Source: CAYRTV01 sp964505785
GTDB taxonomy: Bacteria; Acidobacteriota; Aminicenantia; Aminicenantales; Aminicenantaceae
Reading direction: 5' to 3'
DNA length: 64,000 bases
Assembly (NCBI GenBank): GCA_964505785.1
Contig: CAZDJZ010000002.1
Coordinates: 248,001-312,000 of the forward strand
Shown here: in pieces, positions 42,519 through 51,437 of the stretch
How the letters are laid out: each line of letters begins with the position of its first letter
How positions within the stretch are numbered: position 1 is the first letter of the stretch
Notes under the pieces: generated by a model
Databases searched by the model: none
What the model was told of the DNA's origin: nothing
What the model saw: only the letters and a program-made list of their open reading frames with translations
Position numbers and translations under genes: made by a program

Positions 42519-43805
42519 TTATTCCATTATAGCTTGTTCGGTCAAAAAGTCAACCGTCTTACGAAGAAGCATATTCTCTTTCATGTTGTCTTTTCGGCCT
42601 TCCTGATTCATATATTCCACAACTTTAGGAAGCGGCACATTATTTTTTTCAGCCATGGATTTAAATTCTTTTTGAAGCTCCTCTTCTGTAACATCAATGT
42701 TTTCTTTTTCTGCGATTTTTTTTAAGATCAAATGATTTTTTATCGTTTTTTCTGCCTGGGATCTGGCTTCTTTTTTTACATCTTCCACTTCTGATTCTTT
42801 CAATGTCTGCTGCTGCTGCTGCATTTGGGACGCTAACTGGCGGAGATTGGCGGCCGTTTCCTGGTTAATGATAGAGTCAGGAAGATCGATTTTTGTTTTT
42901 TCGGCAATTTTTTCTAATACTTCCTCCGTAGCCTTTCTCTGGGACATATCTTTTTTGGCTGTCTGAAGCTCTTTTTTGATTTCATCTTTCAATGCCTGGA
43001 TATTCTCAAACTTTCCCATATCTTTGGCGAAATCATCATTCAGTTCAGGCAGTTTCTTCTGCTTAACTGATTGAACTTTAAGATTATATTCGATTGTCTT
43101 GCCTGCTACTCTTTTATTGGATACATCTTCCTTATGCTCTATTTCAAAAACTGTTTCTTCTCCGGATTTCAATCCAAGAAGGCTTTTATTCAGCACCGGA
43201 TCATTATCGGGATGTCCGGCCTTAATGACTGTTTTTTGGGTTGGGAGAAGTTTTTTTGACTCCTTGTCTTTCCCTTTCAATTCAGCCATAACATAATCCT
43301 CTTCCTTTATTCCCCTGCCTTCCACAGCTTCATACTGAGCGGATTTTTCTCTCAATTCCTCCAAGGACTGATTTATATCTTCCTCAGTTACATCGGCTTT
43401 ATCTTTTTTGACTTTGATTTTTTTATATTGGGGGAGCTCGAATTCAGGCCATAGTTCAAATTCCACTTTTAGCTTCAGCGGTTTTTCCTCTTGAAAATCA
43501 ATATCCGTAATGACCGGTGAAGCAACCGGCTGAATGTTCTCTTCTTTGAGAATGTCATTTATTTCCTGGGGAGCTATATTTTGCACCACAGACTGCTTGA
43601 TGTCGGCGTCATATTTCTGTTTCACAAGATGTATCGGCGCATTTCCTTGCCGGAATCCTTTTATGTCCGCCTGGAGAGCGTAATTTTTAAGGACCCGCTC
43701 ATACTCCGCTTTCGCTTGAGCAGCAGGAATTTCAATTTCCAGTTCCCTCTTGATGTCATTGACTTTATTAATCTTGTGATTCGTTCCTTTGATTATATGT
43801 ACCAT
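42519..43805 (-). CDS. tig: Trigger factor
   Basis: A 428-residue ribosome-associated chaperone and peptidyl-prolyl isomerase. The N-terminal ribosome-binding domain contains the signature FRQGNAPIHLVKQKY (GFRxGxxP variant, near 45-60). An FKBP-type middle domain (EEDYVMAEL, GLKSGEETVFEIEH) and a long helical C-terminal domain follow. I start at ATG 43805 with AAAGG upstream; the longer open frame to 43856 runs backwards into the tRNA-Leu gene and is not coding. It is the first protein gene of the clpP-clpX-lon block. Confidence 0.95.
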   Translation of the reverse strand: MVHIIKGTNHKINKVNDIKRELEIEIPAAQAKAEYERVLKNYALQADIKGFRQGNAPIHLVKQKYDADIKQSVVQNIAPQEINDILKEENIQPVASPVITDIDFQEEKPLKLKVEFELWPEFELPQYKKIKVKKDKADVTEEDINQSLEELREKSAQYEAVEGRGIKEEDYVMAELKGKDKESKKLLPTQKTVIKAGHPDNDPVLNKSLLGLKSGEETVFEIEHKEDVSNKRVAGKTIEYNLKVQSVKQKKLPELNDDFAKDMGKFENIQALKDEIKKELQTAKKDMSQRKATEEVLEKIAEKTKIDLPDSIINQETAANLRQLASQMQQQQQTLKESEVEDVKKEARSQAEKTIKNHLILKKIAEKENIDVTEEELQKEFKSMAEKNNVPLPKVVEYMNQEGRKDNMKENMLLRKTVDFLTEQAIME

Positions 43806-43829
43806 GATTGAACCTTTTTCTGGGATAAT

Positions 43830-43914
43830 TGGGCAGAGCGGGACTCGAACCCGCAATCCTTCTTCAGGAACTAGGTCCTAAGCCTAGCGCGTATGCCAAT
43901 TTCGCCACCTGCCC
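43830..43914 (-). tRNA. tRNA-Leu (anticodon TAG)
   Basis: The minus strand folds as a class II tRNA. The acceptor GGGCAGG pairs with TCTGCCC plus discriminator A, and the D arm is GTGGCGAAATTGGCA-like. The anticodon stem CTAGG/CCTAG has loop CTTAGGA giving anticodon TAG (reads CUN leucine). A long variable arm (TTCCTGAAGAAGGA) and the T arm GCGGG-TTCGAGT-CCCGC follow. CCA is not encoded. It lies 25 bp upstream of the trigger factor start in the same direction and could share its promoter. Confidence 0.95.
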
Positions 43915-44106
43915 TCATGCACGGAATTGCGGTATACGGATTTACCTTCTCGAATTATTATGAAAAAAGACCGGGTCGAATGTATGCCGAGAAGAACATT
44001 TTTTACCACAGCCCGGATTATTTGTCAATTCAGACCTCTTCACCGGTATGCCAAAAAGTAAACGGCCGCGAATCCTGGTACAAATAAGTTTTCCGCCCCA
44101 TCAGCG

Positions 44107-44128
44107 AAAAACCGGCTCTGCACCCGGT
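44107..44128 (-). terminator. Possible Rho-independent terminator after the protease-TPR gene
   Basis: On the minus strand ACCGG, an 8-base loop, CCGGT and then TTTT occur 27 bp after the stop codon of the gene at 44155-45987. The stem is only 5 bp, so it is weak. Confidence 0.35.
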
Positions 44129-44154
44129 ATCCGCGGCTGTATCGTTTGCCGTAA

Positions 44155-45987
44155 TCAGCGGAAATACTTAAGCAGCTTCTGCGCCATACTGGGATCCAGT
44201 TCTTTTAATTTCATATAAGCTTGTCTTGCGCTGGCATTATCTCCCATATTCAAATAAACAATTCCTAAATTATAATACGCCAAGGCATAATCCGGCCTTA
44301 GCTCAACCACTTTCCTCAAGGGTTCGACAGCGGATGACCATTTTTTCTGCTGCATGTAATTCACTGCGATATTAAACCAGGCATTATCATTTTCAGGAGT
44401 AATCTTGACTAATTCTTGAAAGGCTGAAATCGCATTGCTGAACTGGTTCAGCTGAGAGTAAGAATAACCTAAATTCATATATGCGTATTCAAAAGAAGGA
44501 CGCAGATCGATCGCCCGCTTAAAAACATCTACAGCCTCCTTGAAACGCTCCTCTTTAACATACATATAACCCAAGTTGTAAACAGCATCCGCATTTTCGG
44601 GATCCAGATCTACAAGGTCCTTGGCTGCGGCTATGGCCTCATCCGGCATATTTGCTTTATCATACATTTGCATTATTGTATTGTAATAAACTCTGGCTTC
44701 GTCAGGGTTAACCTCCGCTAACTCTTTGTATGTGTTTTCCGCTTTTTCATATTGTTCCGCTTCCTGGTACGCCTGGGCCAGTTTATACTTAATGCTGTCT
44801 TCCTGAGGATTATTTTCAACAGCTTTTTCAAGAGAATCGATAGCGCCGGAAAAATCTTTGATTTCCATTTGGGCAAGCCCCATTTTCAAATAGACATCTT
44901 CCGGATTTTCAGGATCAGATTCAGCAAATCTCATATAGGCGTTCACAGCTTTCTCAAAATTTTTCTGTTCTTCATAAGCCCGCCCGATAAAATAAAAGGA
45001 GCGTGTTTCCTGAGGATTTAATTCCACCGCTTTTTCCAGGGCGGGAATGGCCTCGTCCCAATTCCGCATATTAACATAAACATTTCCCAACTCCAGATAT
45101 GCGGACGCCCGGCTGGAATCCAGCTTGATGATTTCTTTATAGGTTGTGACCGCCGAATTATAATCTCTCTGTTTGGTATAAACTTCAGCCAGCATTTGTT
45201 TGATTTCAATGTCTTCCGGCCGCTGTTCACTCAATTTTTCCAGAAAATTTTCAGCAGCAACCGTGTTGTCCAAAGCAGCAAAAGCACGGGCGGCCAACTC
45301 GATTCCTTCGATAGTTGAATAATATTCGATCATATCTGTTTTCTTCAGCTTTGTGGAATCCTTTTCATTCGTGTTCATTCCAGTGATCAGCTCCGCGGGA
45401 AGAATGAATTTTGATGAACGGTTCGGATAAACGACAATTCCGACAACAATTCCATTTTCATCAAAAGCCGGGGCACCGCTGCATTCGTCAACGGTTGAGG
45501 TGCTTATATCTGCAACTTTGTAATCATCCACAAACTCTTGAATATTTATAATTTTCCCGTCGAATCCCTTCAATTCGCTGACTTCGTTTGATCCAATAAT
45601 GAATATCTGGCTTCCGAATTTAACATTGTTGAACCCGCCCAGTCTGACCGGCTTGTTCTTGCTTTTAACTTTAAGGACAGCCAAATCATATTTCTTGCTG
45701 ACATCAATAATACCTTCGATTTTAACTTTATCCCCGCGGTAATCCACCCCTTCAGCTTCTTTGGCCTGGCTGACCAAGTGGTAATTGGTAACCATTACTT
45801 TCTCGTCCAGCATAAACCCCGTCCCCTTGAAAAGGACTTGGTCATCATCGCCGTAAGCGGTAAAGGCAATCACGCTTTCTTTATTATTTTCCATCACCTC
45901 CAGGGCTTCCGACTCCTGAGCTTGAAGCAAAGAAGCAGAAATAACGAAAAGAGCCAAACAAAACATAATGGATATTGTTTTTTTCAT
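44155..45987 (-). CDS. Secreted trypsin-like protease domain with TPR array
   Basis: A 610-residue exported protein (signal peptide ending near LLQAQ, residue 23). Residues about 35-200 form a chymotrypsin/DegP-like domain with His70 (TNYHLVS), Asp101 (KYDLAVLK) and Ser170 in DECSGAP. The usual GNSGGP/GDSGGP loop is altered, but Ser is kept, so activity is possible. Residues about 220-605 hold about 11 tetratricopeptide repeats in a row (e.g. ASAYLELGNVYVNMRNWDEA). No PDZ domain is seen. It likely acts as an envelope protein-binding scaffold with a regulatory or proteolytic head. Confidence 0.85.
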   Translation of the reverse strand: MKKTISIMFCLALFVISASLLQAQESEALEVMENNKESVIAFTAYGDDDQVLFKGTGFMLDEKVMVTNYHLVSQAKEAEGVDYRGDKVKIEGIIDVSKKYDLAVLKVKSKNKPVRLGGFNNVKFGSQIFIIGSNEVSELKGFDGKIINIQEFVDDYKVADISTSTVDECSGAPAFDENGIVVGIVVYPNRSSKFILPAELITGMNTNEKDSTKLKKTDMIEYYSTIEGIELAARAFAALDNTVAAENFLEKLSEQRPEDIEIKQMLAEVYTKQRDYNSAVTTYKEIIKLDSSRASAYLELGNVYVNMRNWDEAIPALEKAVELNPQETRSFYFIGRAYEEQKNFEKAVNAYMRFAESDPENPEDVYLKMGLAQMEIKDFSGAIDSLEKAVENNPQEDSIKYKLAQAYQEAEQYEKAENTYKELAEVNPDEARVYYNTIMQMYDKANMPDEAIAAAKDLVDLDPENADAVYNLGYMYVKEERFKEAVDVFKRAIDLRPSFEYAYMNLGYSYSQLNQFSNAISAFQELVKITPENDNAWFNIAVNYMQQKKWSSAVEPLRKVVELRPDYALAYYNLGIVYLNMGDNASARQAYMKLKELDPSMAQKLLKYFR

Positions 45988-46129
45988 GGAACCTCCTCTA
46001 TTGTTTTATTGATTATTAAAATATGTAATATTTGCATACCATAAAATTTACACTGTAGAGAAAAATTAGTCAAATTTTCTTCCAGGTCATTCAGAGGGTA
46101 TTTTCTGTGCAGCAGGTCAGGTATAATAT

Positions 46130-46621
46130 ATGCCGAACAGAAAGATGAAAACCGAACATATAGTTAAAACTGTTTTTACCGTTACACTGACCGCTTCGTT
46201 TTTTTGGATGATTCTTATCAGTTTATCCCCGTTTTTGTATGCCCGGGATTTCTCTTTAGCTCCAGGAATATATAATTTATTCAAGTCCATCTGTCACCAG
46301 ATGCCGTCCCGCTGTTTTCACCTGTTCGGCTTTCCTATGCCGGTTTGCACGCGGTGTTTCGGTATCTACGCCGGCTTTTTTTTTGCAACGGTTCTCTACC
46401 CCAAAACAAAAGGATGGTTATCTCTGTCTATTCCAGACATACACATCTTGACAGCTTTCAGTCTTCCTATAGTCATTGACACGGGGGGAAATTTTTTATT
46501 TGCCTGGCAGACTCCCGGAGTGGTTCGTTTCCTGATCGGCATGCTGTGGGGTGTCCTTCTCCCTTATTATTTCATTCCGGGGATATCAGAAGCTGTCCTT
46601 ATGCATCGTAAAAACAAGTGA
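46130..46621 (+). CDS. DUF2085 family membrane protein
   Basis: A 163-residue protein with three to four transmembrane segments. The DUF2085 signature SICHQMPSRCFHLFGFPMPV followed by CTRCFGIYAGF (near 49-80) carries the conserved Cys-His and CxRC residues, which may bind a metal. Function of the family is unknown. The ATG at 46130 has only a weak ribosome site; an in-frame ATG at 46145 is a possible alternative. Confidence 0.8.
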   Translation: MPNRKMKTEHIVKTVFTVTLTASFFWMILISLSPFLYARDFSLAPGIYNLFKSICHQMPSRCFHLFGFPMPVCTRCFGIYAGFFFATVLYPKTKGWLSLSIPDIHILTAFSLPIVIDTGGNFLFAWQTPGVVRFLIGMLWGVLLPYYFIPGISEAVLMHRKNK

Positions 46622-46697
46622 ATCAGAAAAAATATGCTTGAAATAAACCCCTTAAAAACCATAGAATGGAGAAAATCAAGAAAAGGAGGCCTCCTCA

Positions 46698-47231
46698 ATG
46701 ACAACAAATGAACAAAAACCGGGAATGTTTGTTCCAGCTTTGATAGGAGGGGGGATCGCCGGTTTACTATCAGGAATTCCTCTCATAAACTGTTTATGCT
46801 GCTTATGGATTATCGGTGGTGGAATTACGGCTGCCTATTTCTTTAACCGGGAGTCCATCCGTCCAATGACTCCCGGAGACGGCGCTATTGTCGGCGTTTT
46901 TGCCGGTTTGATCGCCGCTGTTGTGGACTTTTTAATCAGTATTCCGTTAGCTCCCCTCTCGAATAAATTTATTCAGCGCTTTCTTGATCAGGTGGCGCAA
47001 TACTCTGAAAATTTACCGGAAGGGTGGGAGCAGATTATGGAACGCGGGGGCATGGAAATGTCCGCCTCTATGATGCTTCTTGATTTCGCTATAAGCGCTG
47101 TTGTCTTTTCCTTGTTCGCAGCCTTAGGCGGTATTATTGGAGTCGCTCTCTTTAAAAAAAAGATCAGTAAAGCAGAATCCTCTGATGTTCCTGAAGACAA
47201 AACAACTTCTCAAAACTCAGATAATCGTTAA
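46698..47231 (+). CDS. Small membrane protein of unknown function
   Basis: A 177-residue protein with four hydrophobic segments (about 8-24, 28-45, 60-83 and 125-150). The Gly-rich pattern GGGIAGLLSGIPLINCLCCLW resembles small DUF4199/DUF5518-like membrane proteins, but I cannot assign a family. GGAGG precedes the ATG. Its 3' end overlaps the start of the lipid kinase gene by 47 bp, indicating coupled expression. Confidence 0.6.
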   Translation: MTTNEQKPGMFVPALIGGGIAGLLSGIPLINCLCCLWIIGGGITAAYFFNRESIRPMTPGDGAIVGVFAGLIAAVVDFLISIPLAPLSNKFIQRFLDQVAQYSENLPEGWEQIMERGGMEMSASMMLLDFAISAVVFSLFAALGGIIGVALFKKKISKAESSDVPEDKTTSQNSDNR

Positions 47232-48138
47232 TCCCGTATCAGACCAGGGCCGGACAGGGAGAAAATGGAAACAAATCAAGGAAATCCTGCATAATTTTTT
47301 CGCGGAATTTAAATGTGAATTCACAGAAAAACCTATGCAAGCGACCGAATTGTGCCGTTCTGCGATTAAAGAGGGTTCCGAATTGATCATTGGAATCGGC
47401 GGGGACGGGACAATGAATGAAATCGCCAATGGGTTTTTCGAAGATCAAGCAATCATTAATCCCGAATCCGTATTGGGCGTGGTTCCCTCAGGGACCGGAT
47501 CTGATTTCAGCCGCAGCCTCAATATTCCTTTCAGCTTTTCTAAATCCATGAAAATTATTTCCGAGGCCCCCAATCGATATATCGATCTAGGCCGGGTCTT
47601 TTTTCATAATAAGGAAGGGATTAAAGAAAAAAGATATTTCCTGAATATCACAGACTTTGGAATCGGTGGTGAGGTCGTTAGAAAAGTAAACCAGATGAGA
47701 CTCAAACGTAAGGCTGGATCATATTTATTCTGTTTGATTTCGGTTATCGCGGCATTTAAGCACAAAACGCTGAACATTGAAATAGACGGCAAAATCCTTC
47801 CCCTGGAAAAATACATGATTGGAGCGGTATCTAATGGCCGCATATTTGGAAAAGGAATGAAAATTGCTCCGCATGCGGTTTTGGATGATGGCTTATTTGA
47901 CGTGATCTTAGTCAAAAGTATGCATTTAGCTGATTTCTTTTTGAACGCGTGGCGGCTTTATGCGGGAAAGCACTTGAGTCATCCAAAAATAGATTGGATG
48001 CGCGGAGAGGAGATTCGTGTTTATTCAATGGAAACCGGCAATCAAGCTTTAATTGAAGTTGATGGTGAACAATTGGGTCAGACTCCGATTAAATTCGATA
48101 TGCTTCCCGGCCGGTTTCCCGTAAAAGCTTTTATTTAA
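47185..48138 (+). CDS. Diacylglycerol kinase-family lipid kinase (YegS/BmrU-like)
   Basis: A 317-residue member of the DAGK catalytic family. IIVNPVSDQGR is the N-terminal motif, GIGGDGTMNEIANG (near 84-97) the ATP-binding GGDGT motif, and PSGTGSDFSRSL the following GTGNDFA-type motif. VEVDGE-like ending IEVDGEQLG is typical of the C-terminal beta domain. Substrate may be diacylglycerol, a sphingoid base or ceramide; the ceramide cluster 16 kb away makes a sphingoid substrate conceivable but not shown. The ATG at 47185 gives a normal length; it overlaps the upstream gene. The 3' end overlaps the convergent transglycosylase gene by 8 bp. Confidence 0.85.
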   Translation: MFLKTKQLLKTQIIVNPVSDQGRTGRKWKQIKEILHNFFAEFKCEFTEKPMQATELCRSAIKEGSELIIGIGGDGTMNEIANGFFEDQAIINPESVLGVVPSGTGSDFSRSLNIPFSFSKSMKIISEAPNRYIDLGRVFFHNKEGIKEKRYFLNITDFGIGGEVVRKVNQMRLKRKAGSYLFCLISVIAAFKHKTLNIEIDGKILPLEKYMIGAVSNGRIFGKGMKIAPHAVLDDGLFDVILVKSMHLADFFLNAWRLYAGKHLSHPKIDWMRGEEIRVYSMETGNQALIEVDGEQLGQTPIKFDMLPGRFPVKAFI

Positions 48139-48709
48139 TCCGATGTTTGTTGGCCCTATATAATGCCTGGTTATTAGTGAGAACCAACCGGCCGTCTTTA
48201 TCATAGTATCTGTATATTTTTGTCCTTGTATGAACATCCTTTCGCCCATATGAAGATTTTACTTTTTCAATATAATTGATTGTTTCCGGATAGGGCGGGA
48301 TGCCTTTATATTTTTTGATGGCTTCCTGTCCCGCATTGTAAGCAGCCAAAATCAATTCCAGGTTTTGATCATAAATTTTTATCAAGTCTTTCAGATATTT
48401 AGTTCCACCCTCTATGTTTTCAGTCGGATCGAATCTATCTTTCACACCATATTGTTCAGCGGTCTCAGGCATCAACTGCATCAGACCGGCGGCCCCTTTG
48501 GATGAAACCGCATAGGTGTTATAATTGGATTCCGCTTTGATTATGGAATGTATCAGTTTGGCGGGCAAATCATATTTTTGGGCGGCTTTTTCGATGATAT
48601 AATTATATTTTCCTGAAGGAGGAGGGGCATCCGCCGGGAATAAATACGCAGTTGTCAATATCAGGATGGATGAAAATATAAGCAAAAGATTCTCCCTGCA
48701 GTTTATCAT
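48131..48709 (-). CDS. Lytic transglycosylase (SLT domain)
   Basis: A 192-residue exported enzyme. A hydrophobic signal (about 7-25) precedes the SLT domain, with the catalytic Glu in SIIKAESNYN, then KGAAGLMQLMPETA and the AAYNAG motif near 130-135. It cleaves the glycan backbone of peptidoglycan. Two starts are possible: a TTG at 48745 with a nearby GGGGA, or the ATG at 48709 that gives a standard signal peptide; I prefer the latter. It lies downstream of alaS on the same strand. Confidence 0.85.
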   Translation of the reverse strand: MINCRENLLLIFSSILILTTAYLFPADAPPPSGKYNYIIEKAAQKYDLPAKLIHSIIKAESNYNTYAVSSKGAAGLMQLMPETAEQYGVKDRFDPTENIEGGTKYLKDLIKIYDQNLELILAAYNAGQEAIKKYKGIPPYPETINYIEKVKSSYGRKDVHTRTKIYRYYDKDGRLVLTNNQALYRANKHRIK

Positions 48710-48770
48710 CTTTCCATAATTAACTAACTCAAAGCCTGCAATCAATCCCCTTTAGGGGTGAATTTTATCT

Positions 48771-51410
48771 TTATCCATCAAGAAATGACTTCAGAAATTC
48801 AAAACCAGCCGTAAGGGCCTGATCCATTTTTCCTGGGTTCGATCCTCCGGCCTGGGCAAAATCCGGCCTGCCTCCCCCTCCGCCGCCCACAACCGGAGCA
48901 ATTTTCTTTATGATATCACTGGCTTTTACTCTTGCCGTCAGGTCGCTCGTGACGGCCGCTACCAGCAGGGCTTTCCCTTCTGTAACCGTTCCCAAAATCA
49001 CTACTCCGGAACCAATCTTTTGCCGGTGCGTATCAGCGAGGCTTCGCAATTCAGGCTGACTTAAACCGTCGATCCGCTGGGTTAAAATTGAAATTCCATT
49101 GATATTATGGATGTTTTTATTCTCTTCCCTGCCGCTTATATTGACAACTTTCCGTCGCAATGATGCGCATTCATTTTCTTTTTCTTTTATGGTTTCCTGA
49201 AGTTTTTCTACCTGACTGACTAAGTCCATCCGTGGAGCTTGCAGCAAATCCTGGATTTCCTTCAGCACTATTTCATTTTCATGAAAATATGACAGGGCGC
49301 ATTTTCCAGTTACGGCTTCTATCCTTCTCATTCCAGCAGCGATACTTCCTTCGGATTTAATTTTAAATACACCGATCTCTCCTGTGCGCCTGACATGCAC
49401 TCCTCCGCACAATTCCTTGCTGAAATCATTGACGGTCACTACCCTGACTTTTTCCCCATATTTTTCATCAAATATCGCCGCCGCTCCGGATTTTATACCT
49501 TCCTCCAGAGTTGTCTCTTTTATATCTACCGGGATGTCCTCCTGAATTTTTTCATTAACCACGGCTTCCACCCGTTCGATTTCATCTGCTGTCAACGAGG
49601 AGTAGTGAGTGAAATCAAAACGAAGCCGATCAGGTGAAACAAGAGATCCTGACTGCTTAACATGAGATCCCAATATTTTTCGCAGGGATGCATGCAGAAG
49701 ATGTGTCGAGGTGTGATTTTTGCTGATGGCCCATCTCTGAGATTGATTGATTTCCGCGTTCACTTTATCTCCAGAATGAATCTCTCCTTTTTTTATTTTA
49801 ACTTTATGTGAAATCAATTCAGGAATGGGAAAATAAGCTGTTTGGACATCCGCCCGGCTATGTGCGGAAAATATTCTTCCTTTATCCCCGACTTGCCCCC
49901 CGGCTTCCGCATAGAAAGGCGTCCTGTCCAGAAAAATTTCCCCCGTTTCTCCCTCGCTAAGGGCATCCACGGATTTTCCGTCTTTTAAAATTCCAAGAAC
50001 CTCCGCTTCAGAAATTTCAGACTGGCCGTACCCGACAAATTGAACTTCCAGGTCTGAGAATGGCTCGTAAATCTGTCTTTCTTTTTGTTGGGCGTCTCCT
50101 TTCCAGGACTTTCTTGCCCGGCGGCGCTGCTCTTCCAGAGCCTGGAAAAATCCTTTTTCATCCACAGATAAATCTTCTTCTTCAGCCAATTCCCGTGATA
50201 AATCAATCGGAAACCCGTATGTGTCATACAATTTAAACAAATGATCACCGGAAAGGACAGATTGTTTTTTTTCTTTGGCTTCAGCGATAAAACGGTCGAA
50301 AGTTTTAAGGCCGGATGTTAAGGTGTTGGTAAATCTTTCTTCCTCCGCCAGGCAAACTTGAGAAATATACTCAGCGGATTTCATTAATTCAGGGTAGCTG
50401 TCCTTCATTATATCGCAAACAACGCTCACCAAAGAATAAAGAAACGGATTATCTAATCCCATTTTCTGGCCGGCACGAAATGATCGTCTGATCAGCCTTC
50501 TCAAGACATAGCCTCGACCGTCATTGGCAGGCATTATCCCGTCACCGATTAAAAAAGTCACAGCCCGCATATGGTCTGCAATGATTTGCAAATGAACCCG
50601 GTTTTTATCATCACTTGGGAATTCAATTCCAGCGACTTCAGAGGTTTTTTCAATCAGAGGGACAAACAAATCAGTTTCATAATTGTTTTTTTTCCCCTGA
50701 AGCACGGCCGCCATTCTTTCCAATCCCATCCCCGTATCGATGGATGGAGAAGGTAATTTCCGGATTGATCCATCCTTATTCCGGTTAAACTGCATGAATA
50801 CTAAATTCCATAATTCAACAAAGCGTTCATGTCCTTTCTCAATCAGCTCTTGGGGATTCCCCCCCATCGACGGGTCTAAGTCATAGTGAATTTCCGAGCA
50901 GGGCCCGCAAGGGCCTGTCTCACCCATGCTCCAATAATTGTCTTCTTCTCCCATGCGGAATATCATATCCTCGGAAACTCGTATTCCCTTCTTCCAAATA
51001 TTGTAAGCTTCCTCGTCGTCCCTGAATACAGTGACGTAAAGCCGGTCTTCAGGAAAGCCGTATTCCTGCGCCATCAATTCCCATGCCAAAGAAATCGCTT
51101 CTTTTTTGAAATAATCTCCAAATGAAAAATTTCCCAGCATTTCAAAAAACGTATGATGCTTGCTTGTTTTTCCAACCATTTCCAAATCGTTATGTTTTCC
51201 GCTGACCCGCATGCATTTTTGCACGGAAACCGCCCTCTTGTAGCTTCGTTTCTCCAATCCCAGAAACACATCTTTGAATTGATTCATCCCCGCATTTGTA
51301 AAAAGGAGGGTGGGGTCATCCTTCGGGTATAGAGACGAACTCTCGACAATTTTGTGGCCCCTGTCAGAAAAAAAATTCAAAAAACGGTCTCTGATTTCCT
51401 GTGCCTTCAT
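48771..51410 (-). CDS. alaS: Alanyl-tRNA synthetase
   Basis: An 879-residue enzyme attaching alanine to tRNA-Ala. The class II catalytic domain (IRDRFLNFFSDRGHKIVESS at the N-terminus), the editing domain with zinc residues HTSTHLLHASL and CGGVHVRRTGEIG, and the C-terminal DHHA1/C-Ala segment (VVGGGGGGRPDFAQAGG) are complete. Length is standard. It follows pilT on the minus strand. Confidence 0.97.
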   Translation of the reverse strand: MKAQEIRDRFLNFFSDRGHKIVESSSLYPKDDPTLLFTNAGMNQFKDVFLGLEKRSYKRAVSVQKCMRVSGKHNDLEMVGKTSKHHTFFEMLGNFSFGDYFKKEAISLAWELMAQEYGFPEDRLYVTVFRDDEEAYNIWKKGIRVSEDMIFRMGEEDNYWSMGETGPCGPCSEIHYDLDPSMGGNPQELIEKGHERFVELWNLVFMQFNRNKDGSIRKLPSPSIDTGMGLERMAAVLQGKKNNYETDLFVPLIEKTSEVAGIEFPSDDKNRVHLQIIADHMRAVTFLIGDGIMPANDGRGYVLRRLIRRSFRAGQKMGLDNPFLYSLVSVVCDIMKDSYPELMKSAEYISQVCLAEEERFTNTLTSGLKTFDRFIAEAKEKKQSVLSGDHLFKLYDTYGFPIDLSRELAEEEDLSVDEKGFFQALEEQRRRARKSWKGDAQQKERQIYEPFSDLEVQFVGYGQSEISEAEVLGILKDGKSVDALSEGETGEIFLDRTPFYAEAGGQVGDKGRIFSAHSRADVQTAYFPIPELISHKVKIKKGEIHSGDKVNAEINQSQRWAISKNHTSTHLLHASLRKILGSHVKQSGSLVSPDRLRFDFTHYSSLTADEIERVEAVVNEKIQEDIPVDIKETTLEEGIKSGAAAIFDEKYGEKVRVVTVNDFSKELCGGVHVRRTGEIGVFKIKSEGSIAAGMRRIEAVTGKCALSYFHENEIVLKEIQDLLQAPRMDLVSQVEKLQETIKEKENECASLRRKVVNISGREENKNIHNINGISILTQRIDGLSQPELRSLADTHRQKIGSGVVILGTVTEGKALLVAAVTSDLTARVKASDIIKKIAPVVGGGGGGRPDFAQAGGSNPGKMDQALTAGFEFLKSFLDG

Positions 51411-51437
51411 ATATATCCTTCTGTCCGTATGATAAGT

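Noticed and set aside
43806..43856. Upstream extension of trigger factor by 17 codons
   Set aside because: The extension reads through the 3' end of the tRNA-Leu gene; the ATG at 43805 has a ribosome site and matches the usual trigger factor start.
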